64,000 nucleotides of DNA from an uncultured Bacteroidales bacterium (GTDB taxonomy: Bacteria > Bacteroidota > Bacteroidia > Bacteroidales > FEN-979), in the NCBI GenBank assembly GCA_903885595.1, contig CAISJJ010000250.1, positions 1-64,000 of the forward strand. The letters are read 5' to 3'. Numbering within the stretch: position 1 is the first letter of the stretch; every line of letters starts with the position of its first letter. Made by a program: the position numbers and the translations under genes. The notes beneath the pieces are model-generated. The model worked only from the letters and a program-made list of their open reading frames with translations, did not search any database and had not been told where the DNA came from. Shown here one piece after another: positions 51,312 to 61,023 of the stretch.

Positions 51312-52202
51312 ATGAAAAAATCTTACACTGTTTTATTGATGTTCCTCCTCTTGCCCTTTCTGGCAATGAAGAGCGACAAACCGGCATACAAGATGTACAA
51401 TGCCAAAGGCAGGACAGCCGAATACAATGACATTCTTAAAGCAGCGTTAAATGCTGATATTGTTTTCTTTGGCGAGATGCACAACAATCCTATCTGTCAT
51501 TGGCTGGAGCTTGAACTGACAAAAGACATGTATGCCGAAAAAAAAGACAAACTGATACTCGGGGCTGAAATGTTTGAATCCGATAACCAATTGCTGATTA
51601 ATGAGTATATTTCAAAATTGATCAGGAAGAAGGATTTTGAATCTGAAGCAAAGCTATGGCCGGGCTATAAAAGCAACTATGCTCCTATTGTCGACTTCGC
51701 ACGGGAAAATGGGATAAAATTTGCTGCAACAAACATTCCACGTCGTTTTGCGGCACTGGTTAATCTGAAAGGATTTGAAGGCCTCGACAGCATAAATGCA
51801 CTGGAGCGGGGATTGATGGCGCCACTGCCGGTTAAATATCCCGATACGCTGGAATGCTATGCCAGTATAGCAAAAAGCATCGGAGATGGTCAGCCTGCAC
51901 ATCTCACTGCTAACCTGGGGAAAGCACAGGCGATGAAAGATGCTACCATGGCACACTTCATCATGAAATACGGGGCTTACGGGCAAAAGACACTCCTGCA
52001 TTTTAACGGATCATATCACAGCGATGATTACCAGGGGATCGTATGGTATGTGAACCAGGCCATTCGGAAAACAAGCTATGAATTGAAAATCCTCACTATC
52101 ACATGCCTCGAACAGGAGAATATAGATACCATTTCAAAACCGGATGCAGCAAAAGCTGATTATATCATCATGATTCCCGCTTCGATGACCAAATCGCAAT
52201 AA
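51312..52202 (+). CDS. ChaN family lipoprotein-like protein
   Basis: ADIVFFGEMHNNPICHWLELELTKDMY; LGAEMFESDNQLLINEY; LHFNGSYHSDDYQGIVWYV. Confidence 0.88.
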   Translation: MKKSYTVLLMFLLLPFLAMKSDKPAYKMYNAKGRTAEYNDILKAALNADIVFFGEMHNNPICHWLELELTKDMYAEKKDKLILGAEMFESDNQLLINEYISKLIRKKDFESEAKLWPGYKSNYAPIVDFARENGIKFAATNIPRRFAALVNLKGFEGLDSINALERGLMAPLPVKYPDTLECYASIAKSIGDGQPAHLTANLGKAQAMKDATMAHFIMKYGAYGQKTLLHFNGSYHSDDYQGIVWYVNQAIRKTSYELKILTITCLEQENIDTISKPDAAKADYIIMIPASMTKSQ

Positions 52203-52245
52203 CTCATTTTCGCCCATGCCCTGACAGGGTGCAGGTTCGACATAA

Positions 52246-52647
52246 CTATGCGAATGTATAATAGGCATTGATCAGAAAATTCCAAAGCGTCACAACCAGC
52301 GTGGCTGCCAATTTTGAGATATAGAAATTCACTTTGAACTTACCTGACATGGCCCAGATGATCAGCAGGTTGATCATCAATCCGATCAGCGCAATAATAA
52401 AAAATCGCGTAAATTCAAGTACAATGTTTGGATTGGTACTGTGAAAAGTCCAAATGCGGTTCATAATATAATTGGATGTTGCCGCCATTACGAAGCCACA
52501 AGTATTTGCTAGATATTTCTGGATTTTAAAATATTCCTTGCAGACGAATGTAATACCGAAATCAACAAAAACACCTGAAAAACCAACCAGGCTGAATTTG
52601 ATGAATTTAAGAAAAAAAACTTCGGTGAAAAAAGATGGAAGGTCCAT
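52246..52647 (-). CDS. GtrA family membrane protein
   Basis: 133 aa, FLKFIKFSLVGFSGVFVDFGITFVCKEYFKIQKYLANTCGFVMAATSNYIMNRIWTF. Confidence 0.9.
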   Translation of the reverse strand: MDLPSFFTEVFFLKFIKFSLVGFSGVFVDFGITFVCKEYFKIQKYLANTCGFVMAATSNYIMNRIWTFHSTNPNIVLEFTRFFIIALIGLMINLLIIWAMSGKFKVNFYISKLAATLVVTLWNFLINAYYTFA

Positions 52648-52656
52648 GAATCAATA

Positions 52657-54435
52657 TCAGAGTTGAATGATCAGAATCTGTTTTTTTTCCTCCCTGATGA
52701 TTTCCACGCTAATCGTCGTACCAAGTTTTAGCTTTTGAAGACGGGACATGTATTCATAAATATTCCCGACTTGCATACCATTTATGGCGATGATAATGTC
52801 GCCTTTCTTCATGGCTCCCTTATCGGCAGGCCCGTCTTTGGTAACACCATCAATGCGCAGGCCTTTTTTCTCTGTGCCGGCAAAATCAGGCATGATACCC
52901 AAAGTTACTTTCAACCGACGTCCCGAACGACCTGCATTCTCTTTTTTACCCGATTCTTTAAATGTCAGTGCTTTCGGCAGGTTGTCAACCCCAAGGATAA
53001 CACTTGCTGCAAAGTCGCCAATTTTCATTTCAGCATCAAAATCAAGCTTTTCAACATCATCGAAGGGTGTGTGATAATCGGTGTGAACCCCGGTATTAAA
53101 ATAAAACACTGGTATATCAGAGGAATAAAACGCGGCATGATCAGAAGGGCCATATCCATCAGGAGAATGAACGACTGCAAAAGACAATTTTTGCTCCAGG
53201 GATTTTAAAATTGAATCTGCCTCAACTGAAGTAGCTGTTCCACTAACTGAAATCGAGTTTTTCTCCTTCTCAAACCGGCCAACCATATCAAAATTAAACA
53301 TGGCTTTCATTTTTTTTAATTCCACAGGAGGATGGTTCACAAAATATTTAGATCCTAAAAGTCCGATTTCTTCTGAGCTGAAAGTGACAAAAATAATGCT
53401 TCGTCTACTATTTCCTTTTTCCTGGGCAAGTCGTTTGGCAAGTTCCATTACCATCGCAGTCCCTGAGGCATTATCATCGGCTCCGTTATGGACCGCATTG
53501 GTGTCGGGCATTCTTGATCCGGACCCCTTACCGCCAAAACCGAGATGATCGTAATGGCCACCAACCACAAGATATTCATTTTTCAATATTGGATCACTGC
53601 CTTCAAGCATTGCCATTACGTTGGCTGTACGTTGATGTTCAAGTGCCAGATCGACGGTTCCGATAACTGTTTCACCGGTTTCAAAGCTTTTTGGAGCCTT
53701 GGAGGATACCAGGATACGTTCAAGACTGTCGATGGTGACACCACTTTTTCTCAGAAGCCTGTCTGCAAATTCGCGGGTGATGCTTATGATGGGAATCCCT
53801 CCCTTTACTTCATTATTTTCAATCACAAGCGGCATGAGTTTATCCTCTTTGTCGACACCTTTGGGAGTGACAAGCAATAACCCGGCTGCCCCCTGGTCTT
53901 TAGCTGTTAAAACTTTACTCCGCTCATCACCGTATTGGATGAATTTACTATCGGGATTGTCAAGATCTGGGTCAGCCCTGAAAATCATTACCCATTTGCC
54001 CTTTACATCCACTCCCTTATAATCGCTCCATTTGAGACTGTCGAGATCTATGTCGAACCCATATCCTGCAAAAATAACAGGGGAGTGCACTGTTGCACTG
54101 GTTGAAAATGAAAGCGGAATGAAGTCCTTTTTAAGTGTGGCATTGTAATCTCCAACAACAAGTGCATTTTCATCCCCCAGTTTCACATCGGTTACGATTT
54201 CGAACCATTGAAATCCATCTTCACCAAGAAGTTTCAACCCGGCCAATTTAAAATGATCCCGGATATAGTTAGCGGCCGTGTTAATTTCTTCCGAACCGGG
54301 CTTACGGCCCTTCAGCGAATCGGATGCCAGGAAAGTCACATACTCCTGAAGATCGCTGGCTGAGGTTCTGATTTCCTGTGAACAAACAACATTTGATAAT
54401 AAGATAAAAAGAAAGATGATGATATTTCGGTTCAT
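52657..54435 (-). CDS. M28 family metallopeptidase with PA-like and C-terminal PDZ domains
   Basis: VVGGHYDHLGFG, HNGADDNASGTAMVMELAKRL, FVTFSSEEIGLLGSKYFV, HTDYHTPFDDVEKLDF; PDZ GPADKGAMKKGDIIIAINGMQVG. Confidence 0.94.
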   Translation of the reverse strand: MNRNIIIFLFILLSNVVCSQEIRTSASDLQEYVTFLASDSLKGRKPGSEEINTAANYIRDHFKLAGLKLLGEDGFQWFEIVTDVKLGDENALVVGDYNATLKKDFIPLSFSTSATVHSPVIFAGYGFDIDLDSLKWSDYKGVDVKGKWVMIFRADPDLDNPDSKFIQYGDERSKVLTAKDQGAAGLLLVTPKGVDKEDKLMPLVIENNEVKGGIPIISITREFADRLLRKSGVTIDSLERILVSSKAPKSFETGETVIGTVDLALEHQRTANVMAMLEGSDPILKNEYLVVGGHYDHLGFGGKGSGSRMPDTNAVHNGADDNASGTAMVMELAKRLAQEKGNSRRSIIFVTFSSEEIGLLGSKYFVNHPPVELKKMKAMFNFDMVGRFEKEKNSISVSGTATSVEADSILKSLEQKLSFAVVHSPDGYGPSDHAAFYSSDIPVFYFNTGVHTDYHTPFDDVEKLDFDAEMKIGDFAASVILGVDNLPKALTFKESGKKENAGRSGRRLKVTLGIMPDFAGTEKKGLRIDGVTKDGPADKGAMKKGDIIIAINGMQVGNIYEYMSRLQKLKLGTTISVEIIREEKKQILIIQL

Positions 54436-54460
54436 ATGTTAATAATTTTATAATTCATTG

Positions 54461-54530
54461 GTCACATGGAATATCCATGATTAACATTTACGGTTTGCAT
54501 GAACATTGTGCTTATTGACATTTCATAATA
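54461..54530. repeat. copy 1 of a ~72-bp dispersed element (upstream of the M28 peptidase gene)
   Basis: ggtcacatggaatatccatgattaacatttacggtttgcatgaacattgtgcttattgacatttcataa aligns by eye with 55970-56043. Confidence 0.6.
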
Positions 54531-54562
54531 AATATAAAGAGATGATGTGACAATGTGAAGAT

Positions 54563-54592
54563 TTGAGTTTTGATCTTTGAATTTTGAGTTTA
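54563..54592. repeat. CAAAGATCAAAACTCAAAATTC-type heptamer words at the mnmA 3' end, including its stop codon
   Basis: tttgagttttgatctttgaattttgagttta abutting TTA stop at 54590-54592. Confidence 0.75.
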
Positions 54593-55714
54593 ATTTGCCA
54601 GTTCCTTAATTATTCCACCTCCCAGCACAATTTCGTCCTCATAAAACACTGCTGATTGCCCGGGTGTAATTGCATCATTCGGATGAAAAAAGGTGACTTT
54701 GACATCCCCGTTTGCCCATGGTTCGATACGTGCTTCGCGTTCTTTTTGTGCCGACCTGATTTTTGCAGTACACTCCATTGTTTCTTCCAATTTCGCCAGT
54801 GCAATCCAATTAAGATCTGTAACAATAAAGGAGGCATTGTATGTTTCTTCGCGAATCCCTACAATAACTGTGTTGGCCTCTTTATCAAGCCCAATGACGT
54901 AAAGTGGTTCAGAATAGGCAATCCCGAGCCCCTTTCGCTGACCAATCGTATAGTTCCAGATTCCCTTGTGATGGCCCAGTATCTTTCCTTTTGAGTCAAT
55001 GATATTTCCCGGATTATCGTCCACCTCCAGCAAGTCTTTGTAATCACCACTATAAAAATCCTGGCTTTCCTCAAGGTCTTCGGTGGTAATCCCGACCTTA
55101 AGCGCCAGTTCCTTTATTTCAGGTTTTGTAAACCTTCCGATCGGGAGCATAACATGCTGCAGTTGTTCCTGTGAAAGGCGATGGATAAAATAAGTTTGGT
55201 CCTTCTTAAGGTCAGTCGCTTTTTTTAATACATAGCGCTGGTATTTTTCACTGAATTCAACACAGGCATAATGCCCGGTAGCGAAGTAATCAAAACTGAT
55301 CCCTGCTTTTTCAGCCATTCGGGGTAACATGCCGAATTTGATCAGCTGGTTGCACTGTATACATGGGTTTGGTGTACGTCCGGCCAGGTATTCAGATTTA
55401 AAATACTCAAGAACCGCCTGTTTGTAATCACGTGAACAGTTGAATACATGGTAGGGTATGCCCAGCTTTTCAGCTACTTCCCGGGCTTGGCGAATTTCTT
55501 CCTCTTCGTCGGAACCATAACAGGCATGCTTGCCAGTTGATTTATACTGACCGTCCCAGATGGCCATGGTGACACCAATTACCTCATAGCCATGCTCCCT
55601 GAGCAGGAATGCCGCTACCGACGAATCAACGCCACCACTCAAACCAACAATAACGGTTGATTTTTTTGTCAAGTTATTACAGATTGGTATAACAATAAAT
55701 ACTAAAGTATGCAA
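54590..55714 (-). CDS. mnmA: tRNA-specific 2-thiouridylase
   Basis: VGLSGGVDSSVAAFLLREHGYEVIGVTM; GRTPNPCIQCNQLIKFG; KKDQTYFIHRLSQEQL; start may lie internally. Confidence 0.94.
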   Translation of the reverse strand: MHTLVFIVIPICNNLTKKSTVIVGLSGGVDSSVAAFLLREHGYEVIGVTMAIWDGQYKSTGKHACYGSDEEEEIRQAREVAEKLGIPYHVFNCSRDYKQAVLEYFKSEYLAGRTPNPCIQCNQLIKFGMLPRMAEKAGISFDYFATGHYACVEFSEKYQRYVLKKATDLKKDQTYFIHRLSQEQLQHVMLPIGRFTKPEIKELALKVGITTEDLEESQDFYSGDYKDLLEVDDNPGNIIDSKGKILGHHKGIWNYTIGQRKGLGIAYSEPLYVIGLDKEANTVIVGIREETYNASFIVTDLNWIALAKLEETMECTAKIRSAQKEREARIEPWANGDVKVTFFHPNDAITPGQSAVFYEDEIVLGGGIIKELAN

Positions 55715-55969
55715 AGTTAGCGATTATTTAATAATCACCATCCTGTCGGTGATCTGGCTGTAAGCAATTAATGTTTCATGTGTTAGAGACTGTTTAATTT
55801 TTAACATCCTATTCATTTTTCTTTAGTCATTTTTCACTGGCAATTATCCATTGTACGCTATTCATTGGGTTAACGACTAATGTAAAATGATAAACTAATA
55901 GTTTTCAAGTTGTTGCAAATTTCAAAATGAATTTTAAACAGATTCTTAATATTTATTTTTTACAAAGCG

Positions 55970-56043
55970 GTCATATGGAGTACCCATAAATTAACATTCA
56001 TGGTTGATATGACGTTCTCCTTATTTATGGGCATTTCATATGC
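55970..56043. repeat. copy 2 of the ~72-bp element with imperfect 20-bp inverted repeats
   Basis: arms CATATGGAGTACCCATAAAT (55972-55991) and ATTTATGGGCATTTCATATG (56023-56042). Confidence 0.7.
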
Positions 56044-56080
56044 AAATTAGAGGAAATTGTCTACATTTACTAATTATAGG

Positions 56081-56111
56081 TTGATTTGTCATTATTCTGA
56101 TCGTATTTTTG
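56081..56111 (+). promoter_or_regulatory. putative promoter for the LruC-domain gene (-7 TATTTTTG)
   Basis: TTG at 56081-56083 and TATTTTTG at 56104-56111, upstream of ATG at 56144. Confidence 0.55.
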
Positions 56112-56143
56112 CAACTGAGTCCATACTATAAACTGATATACCC

Positions 56144-59100
56144 ATGAGAACATTTAAACGAATCATCTATCCGGTCATGTTATTGTTTTTAATAACCGGT
56201 TCATTAATATTTCAAACAGGATGCAAGAAAAAGACTCCGGACAACCCACCGGTACTTCCGACCCATTTTACCGAATTAAAGGTAGATCCTGCATTTCAGT
56301 TTGAAAGTTTTATTAACATTACTGTTAATATCGGCGTTGCGAATCCTGGAAGTCAAACGCTTTTTGTCATCCAGGTTTTTGAGGATGATCCATCAAAAAA
56401 TGGCAAACTGATTTCCACCGGGGCCACAGATGCCAGCCTTCAATATAAAACGACGCTGCGGGTGCCTTCGCGTCTGAAATCATTATATGTTGGAAAAATA
56501 TCCCCGACAGGGATCAACGAATATTTATCAGTTCCAATCACCGGAAATGCACTGAATTATACTTTTGGCCTTACAAAGGCTGTTGAAGGCACACTGGGCA
56601 ATGATTGCGATACCGGAACTCCGATAACCGGGAATGGGACTATTACCATCAATTCAGGAGAGGTCAGGGTGGTTAAACCAGGAGTTAACATTACCAGTTT
56701 ATATCTTACAGTGAATACCGGGGGACTCCTCCGGGTGTGCGGAACTGCAAATATAAAATCGCTTTCAGGACAAGGCACGATTATCGTCTCTCCTTCAGGA
56801 ACGATAACCTGTCCTGCCGAAAACACCTATGCAGATATTGACAATTACGGTACAGCCAATTTTGCACAATCGGGAAGTAATAAAACTTTTAACATTAAAG
56901 AAAACTCTACTTTACATAACTGGGGAACACTGACCTTTTCGAATGGGTTAAATGTAAAAGGATTATTGATCAATGAATACCACACCACGGTAATTAATGA
57001 TGCACAAACCCAGGATCTCGGCCGGATTATCAATTACTGCCAGATGTTTGTAAACAGCTCCAAGAGTACGGCAATGCAAATCGTGACCGGAACAACTGCC
57101 GCACCAGGTCTTGTAAACGGCCAGAACGCCTATCTTAAAGTGACCGGGGAAATCAGCTTCAGCGGACAGGGCTATGGCAGCCTTGGACTTCAAAGCCTTA
57201 TTGAAACGGGAACATTCAATATTTCAGGTAACGTAGCAGGACCCTCTTCACTGGGATCGCAGATACATGCTACCGGGACAGGCAAGAGTCAGACATCTGC
57301 CAGCAGTGTTTTTACAGGATATATCGATTTATGGTCTACTAATTTCAACCCTCAGCTTGGGAATTATGGTCCGAATGTCACCAAACATACTACCGGAATT
57401 ATTATTCCTGCCCAGGACTGCAGCGCCCCATTACCTCCGGTTATAACAAGTTCACTGGTCGCTGCCGGGATTGTTGGAACTCCCATCATTCCTTATGTGG
57501 TTACCGCTACCGGCACCAATCCGATCACCTATGATGCCACCAATTTGCCTGCCGGACTAACCTACAATGCAGGCGACCACACCATCAGCGGAACACCAAC
57601 AACCGTCCAGGTAAAAAATGTTGACCTTACAGCTGATAACATGGTAGGCACTGACAATAAAACATTGATTTTCACCATTACCTCTCCCGGTTCGCCGCCA
57701 GTCATAACCAGCTCCTTAACAGCCGATGCCACTGTCAATCAATCGTTTACATATATAATCACAGCCAGCGGCACGGGTAACATTACGTACAATGCATCCA
57801 ATCTGCCTGATGGATTATCTTATGATCCTGCAACCCATCAGATCACAGGTTCCCCAACAACTGCAGGAACATACAATATTCCGATATCGGCAACAAATGC
57901 AGCCGGGACTGATAACAAAATATTGGTACTGACTGTTGGAACACCACCAACCATTACCAGTTCATTAACAGCGTCTGGAACCCAGGGTCAGCAATTTTCA
58001 ACCTATACCGTGACCGGAACCGGTTCAGGCCCCATCACCTATAACGCCAACAACCTGCCACAGGGACTGAGTTTTAATCAAATCACCAATACCATCAATG
58101 GCACGCCCGGGCAGGAAGGAGTAACCAATGTTACTCTTACAGCGGCAAACGGGTATGGCAATGATTCCAAAATCCTGGTTATAACTATAAATGCCGGAGT
58201 TCAGGGACCGGAAATCACCAGCCCGCTGACTGCTTCAGGAACCAAAAATCAACCTTTCAGTTATACTGTAACTGCATCGGGAACCCAGCCCATTGTTTTT
58301 ACGGCTTCAGACTTGCCGGCAGGACTCACTTTTGATCCTGAAACTCAGGTTATCAGTGGGATTCCGACATCAGCCGGGGTAACTGATGTAACCCTGACTG
58401 CAACAAACAGTGGTGGAGATGATACCAAAATCCTGGTAATTACAATAGTTAATCCTGAGATTGTCGATACCGATGGAGATGGTGTAGCCGATCCGCTGGA
58501 TGCCTATCCTACTGATCCAACCAGGGCCTTCAATTCATATTATCCAAATGAAATTGATTTTGCGACCTATGCCTTTGAAGACTTATGGCCTTCCTATGGT
58601 GATTACGACTGCAACGACCTGGTCATGAATTTCAATTATAAGATTGTCACCAATGCCCAGAATAAAGTTGTTGACCTGATTGCCAAATTCAAAATCAAGG
58701 CTGCCGGCGCCTCATACGACAATGGATTTGGTGTGGCCTTAAATACTGAACCCGCCAACATTGCAAGTGTAACAGGATGTATCAAGGTAGGTTCAGTAGT
58801 TAACCTGGATCCCAAAGGGTATGAAGCAGGACATACCGACGAAACAGTTATCATTCCTGTTGATGCCGTTAACACCTTGCTTGGAGGCGCTATAATCAAT
58901 ACTGTTCATGGGGGATATACCGTACAAACCGAAATCCAGACTGTTACAGTTCACCTTTCAACACCCCAGGCCAGTATCGGGACTCCACCTTACAATCCGT
59001 TCATATTTGTGAACCAGGATCGTGGAAAAGAGGTGCATTTGAAAGATCATCCTCCCACGCAACTGGCAAATACAGTTTACTTCGGTTCCGATGTGGATGC

Positions 59101-59311
59101 ATCAAATCCTGACCTGGGATTCTATTACCGCTCAACCACAGGATTGCCCTGGGGTCTTGAAATTCCGGTCGATTTTGAATACCCCATCGAAAAAGCCGAC
59201 ATCGTTCAAACATACCTTCACTTTGCGGAATGGGCGCAATCCTCAGGTGTCCAGTATCAGGACTGGTATATGGACAAACCGGGGTACCGTAATCCAGCCA
59301 ATATTTACTAA
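56144..59311 (+). CDS. large surface lipoprotein with four Ig-like (He_PIG-type) repeats and C-terminal LruC domain
   Basis: lipobox LIFQTGCKKK; four repeats of P.ITS.L.A.GT...ITY.A.NLP.GL.......I.G.P; DTDGDGVADPLDAYPTDPTRAFNSYYP; YAFEDLWPSYGDYDCNDLVMNFNYKIVTN LruC start. Confidence 0.9.
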   Translation: MRTFKRIIYPVMLLFLITGSLIFQTGCKKKTPDNPPVLPTHFTELKVDPAFQFESFINITVNIGVANPGSQTLFVIQVFEDDPSKNGKLISTGATDASLQYKTTLRVPSRLKSLYVGKISPTGINEYLSVPITGNALNYTFGLTKAVEGTLGNDCDTGTPITGNGTITINSGEVRVVKPGVNITSLYLTVNTGGLLRVCGTANIKSLSGQGTIIVSPSGTITCPAENTYADIDNYGTANFAQSGSNKTFNIKENSTLHNWGTLTFSNGLNVKGLLINEYHTTVINDAQTQDLGRIINYCQMFVNSSKSTAMQIVTGTTAAPGLVNGQNAYLKVTGEISFSGQGYGSLGLQSLIETGTFNISGNVAGPSSLGSQIHATGTGKSQTSASSVFTGYIDLWSTNFNPQLGNYGPNVTKHTTGIIIPAQDCSAPLPPVITSSLVAAGIVGTPIIPYVVTATGTNPITYDATNLPAGLTYNAGDHTISGTPTTVQVKNVDLTADNMVGTDNKTLIFTITSPGSPPVITSSLTADATVNQSFTYIITASGTGNITYNASNLPDGLSYDPATHQITGSPTTAGTYNIPISATNAAGTDNKILVLTVGTPPTITSSLTASGTQGQQFSTYTVTGTGSGPITYNANNLPQGLSFNQITNTINGTPGQEGVTNVTLTAANGYGNDSKILVITINAGVQGPEITSPLTASGTKNQPFSYTVTASGTQPIVFTASDLPAGLTFDPETQVISGIPTSAGVTDVTLTATNSGGDDTKILVITIVNPEIVDTDGDGVADPLDAYPTDPTRAFNSYYPNEIDFATYAFEDLWPSYGDYDCNDLVMNFNYKIVTNAQNKVVDLIAKFKIKAAGASYDNGFGVALNTEPANIASVTGCIKVGSVVNLDPKGYEAGHTDETVIIPVDAVNTLLGGAIINTVHGGYTVQTEIQTVTVHLSTPQASIGTPPYNPFIFVNQDRGKEVHLKDHPPTQLANTVYFGSDVDASNPDLGFYYRSTTGLPWGLEIPVDFEYPIEKADIVQTYLHFAEWAQSSGVQYQDWYMDKPGYRNPANIY
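57432..58455 (+). repeat. four tandem Ig-like domain repeats within the LruC lipoprotein gene
   Basis: protein-level repeats of about 80-85 aa starting PPVITSSLVAAG, PPVITSSLTADA, PPTITSSLTASG, PEITSPLTASG. Confidence 0.85.
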
Positions 59312-59335
59312 TAACGTTTGTTTTCTGTGGGTTGA

Positions 59336-59369
59336 AAATCCCCGTGCAGCGATGCCGGGGATTTTTTTT
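59336..59369 (+). terminator. rho-independent terminator
   Basis: AAATCCCCGtgcagcgatgcCGGGGATTTTTTTT. Confidence 0.9.
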
Positions 59370-59433
59370 ATGAGGTCAGGAGATGGTACTTGGAGAACAA
59401 AAAAACCTTGAGATTATAAGTAATTGTGTCGTT

Positions 59434-60714
59434 TTATGCTAGCCGGTATTTCTGTATACGGAATATAAAAACCAGATAACAAACCACTGCAAAAACGCCA
59501 ATACCCGAAATCAGGAACATCGCCTGCAAGCCGATTGAATACCATAATAACCCGGCCATACTGCTTGCGATCAGGGTGCATATACTCGCAGCACTATTAT
59601 AAAAACCCAGGGCCGTTGCTGTGTCAGCTTTTGCTGCAAGATTCGAAAGCAGCGCTTTTGAAATTCCTTCAGTGCAGGCTGCATAAACTCCGTAAAAGAA
59701 AAACAAAATCCCGAAGAAAGCCAATGAACTCACAAATCCCATGCATGAATAAACAAAGGCAAACAGCACCAATCCGGCAATCAGCATGGTTTTTAACCCG
59801 ATTTTGTCGGCAAGGGCTCCTATCGGATAAGAAAACAGGGCATACACCAGATTATAAAAAATATAAACACCGATCATGGTTGTATCGGAAAAATGCTGCT
59901 CCTTTAAGGCCAGGAGTAAAAAGGCATCGGAACTGTTGAACAGGGTAAATACCAGTAGTCCGGCAATCAGGAAACGAAAAGATGGAGAAGCTACCTGCCA
60001 GTACCTGAGATAAGAAAAAAAACCAATGACAGGTGGCGGTGTGGTGAGGTGGTGAGGTGGCGAAATTTCCTCTTTGTAACCTTGTGACCCTTGAACCCTG
60101 TGGTCATGGCCCCGGGTAACGCTGTGACGCTGTGACGCTGTAACCTTATCCTTCAGCAGGAACGTAAGCCCGATGGCGATGAGGCCGGGAAAAAAGGCAA
60201 TAAAGAACATCCATTTGTACTGACCGGGATAAAAATACAAGAAAATCAAAGCCAGGATGGGACCAATTGATGCGCCAACAGTGTCCATCGACCGATGAAA
60301 GCCAAATACTTTTCCCTTGTGTTCCTTAGTGGTTTCGTCGCTGAGCATTGCATCGCGGGCACTCGTTCGGATCCCTTTACCAAAACGATCAAGCGTTCGT
60401 GCAAAAAATATCCAGAAAGGAAATGTAAACATGGCCATCATTGGCTTGGAAAGTGCACTTAAAGAATAGCCCGCCCTGATGAATGGCACGCGTTTTTGCC
60501 AGGAATCAGAAAGGTGGCCGAAATACCCTTTGCTCAAGCCCGCTGTAGCTTCGGCGAATCCCTCAAGAATTCCGATCAGAAGCACTGAAAACCCGATCGA
60601 TTTAAGGTAAACCGGCATGATTGGATAAAGCATCTCACTGGCGACGTCGGTAAATAAGCTCACAAAAGAGACTAACAGTACCGTGCGGGTGAGAATTTTA
60701 GGTTTATTGGACAT
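59434..60714 (-). CDS. MFS transporter
   Basis: 426 aa; 12-TM-like; GYFGHLSDSWQKRVPFIRAGYSLSALSKPMMA, RTLDRFGKGIRTSARDAMLSD, PIGALADKIGLKTML. Confidence 0.9.
   Translation of the reverse strand: MSNKPKILTRTVLLVSFVSLFTDVASEMLYPIMPVYLKSIGFSVLLIGILEGFAEATAGLSKGYFGHLSDSWQKRVPFIRAGYSLSALSKPMMAMFTFPFWIFFARTLDRFGKGIRTSARDAMLSDETTKEHKGKVFGFHRSMDTVGASIGPILALIFLYFYPGQYKWMFFIAFFPGLIAIGLTFLLKDKVTASQRHSVTRGHDHRVQGSQGYKEEISPPHHLTTPPPVIGFFSYLRYWQVASPSFRFLIAGLLVFTLFNSSDAFLLLALKEQHFSDTTMIGVYIFYNLVYALFSYPIGALADKIGLKTMLIAGLVLFAFVYSCMGFVSSLAFFGILFFFYGVYAACTEGISKALLSNLAAKADTATALGFYNSAASICTLIASSMAGLLWYSIGLQAMFLISGIGVFAVVCYLVFIFRIQKYRLA
60031..60147. repeat. three octamer-like repeat blocks inside the MFS coding sequence
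   Basis: gtggtgaggtggtgaggtggcgaaattt; ttgtaaccttgtgaccctt; gtaacgctgtgacgctgtgacgctgtaacc. Confidence 0.85.
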
Positions 60715-60730
60715 AATCAGTAATTCATAA

Positions 60731-60842
60731 ACTCAAAAATCAAAAATCAAAAATCAAAACCTCAATTCAAAAAGCAAAACGCAAAATCAAAAATCAAAAA
60801 TCAAAACCACAACTCAAAAATCAAAAGCACAATTCAAAAAGC
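60731..60842. repeat. degenerate (CAAAAAT)n heptamer array upstream of the MFS gene
   Basis: ctcaaaaatcaaaaatcaaaaatcaaaacc...gcaaaatcaaaaatcaaaaatcaaaacc... Confidence 0.9.
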
Positions 60843-61023
60843 AACGATTGTGCCTGGTATTAGGATTCGGATAAATAAAATCATAATAACTTTTTATATA
60901 TCAATATTTTAATTCGATATTCTCTTTCTTGTTTTCACTCATACTTCAACATTCGTTAATCAATATTCGATATTCTCATTTGTGATTCTTACTTCTAAAA
61001 TCTTCAGTTTTCCCGTTCCACAT

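Noticed and set aside
52735-53208. 157-aa + strand ORF
   Set aside because: Antisense to the M28 peptidase; no domain, no promoter evidence
59535-59939. 134-aa + strand ORF
   Set aside because: Antisense to MFS transporter; basic, low-complexity translation typical of a spurious ORF
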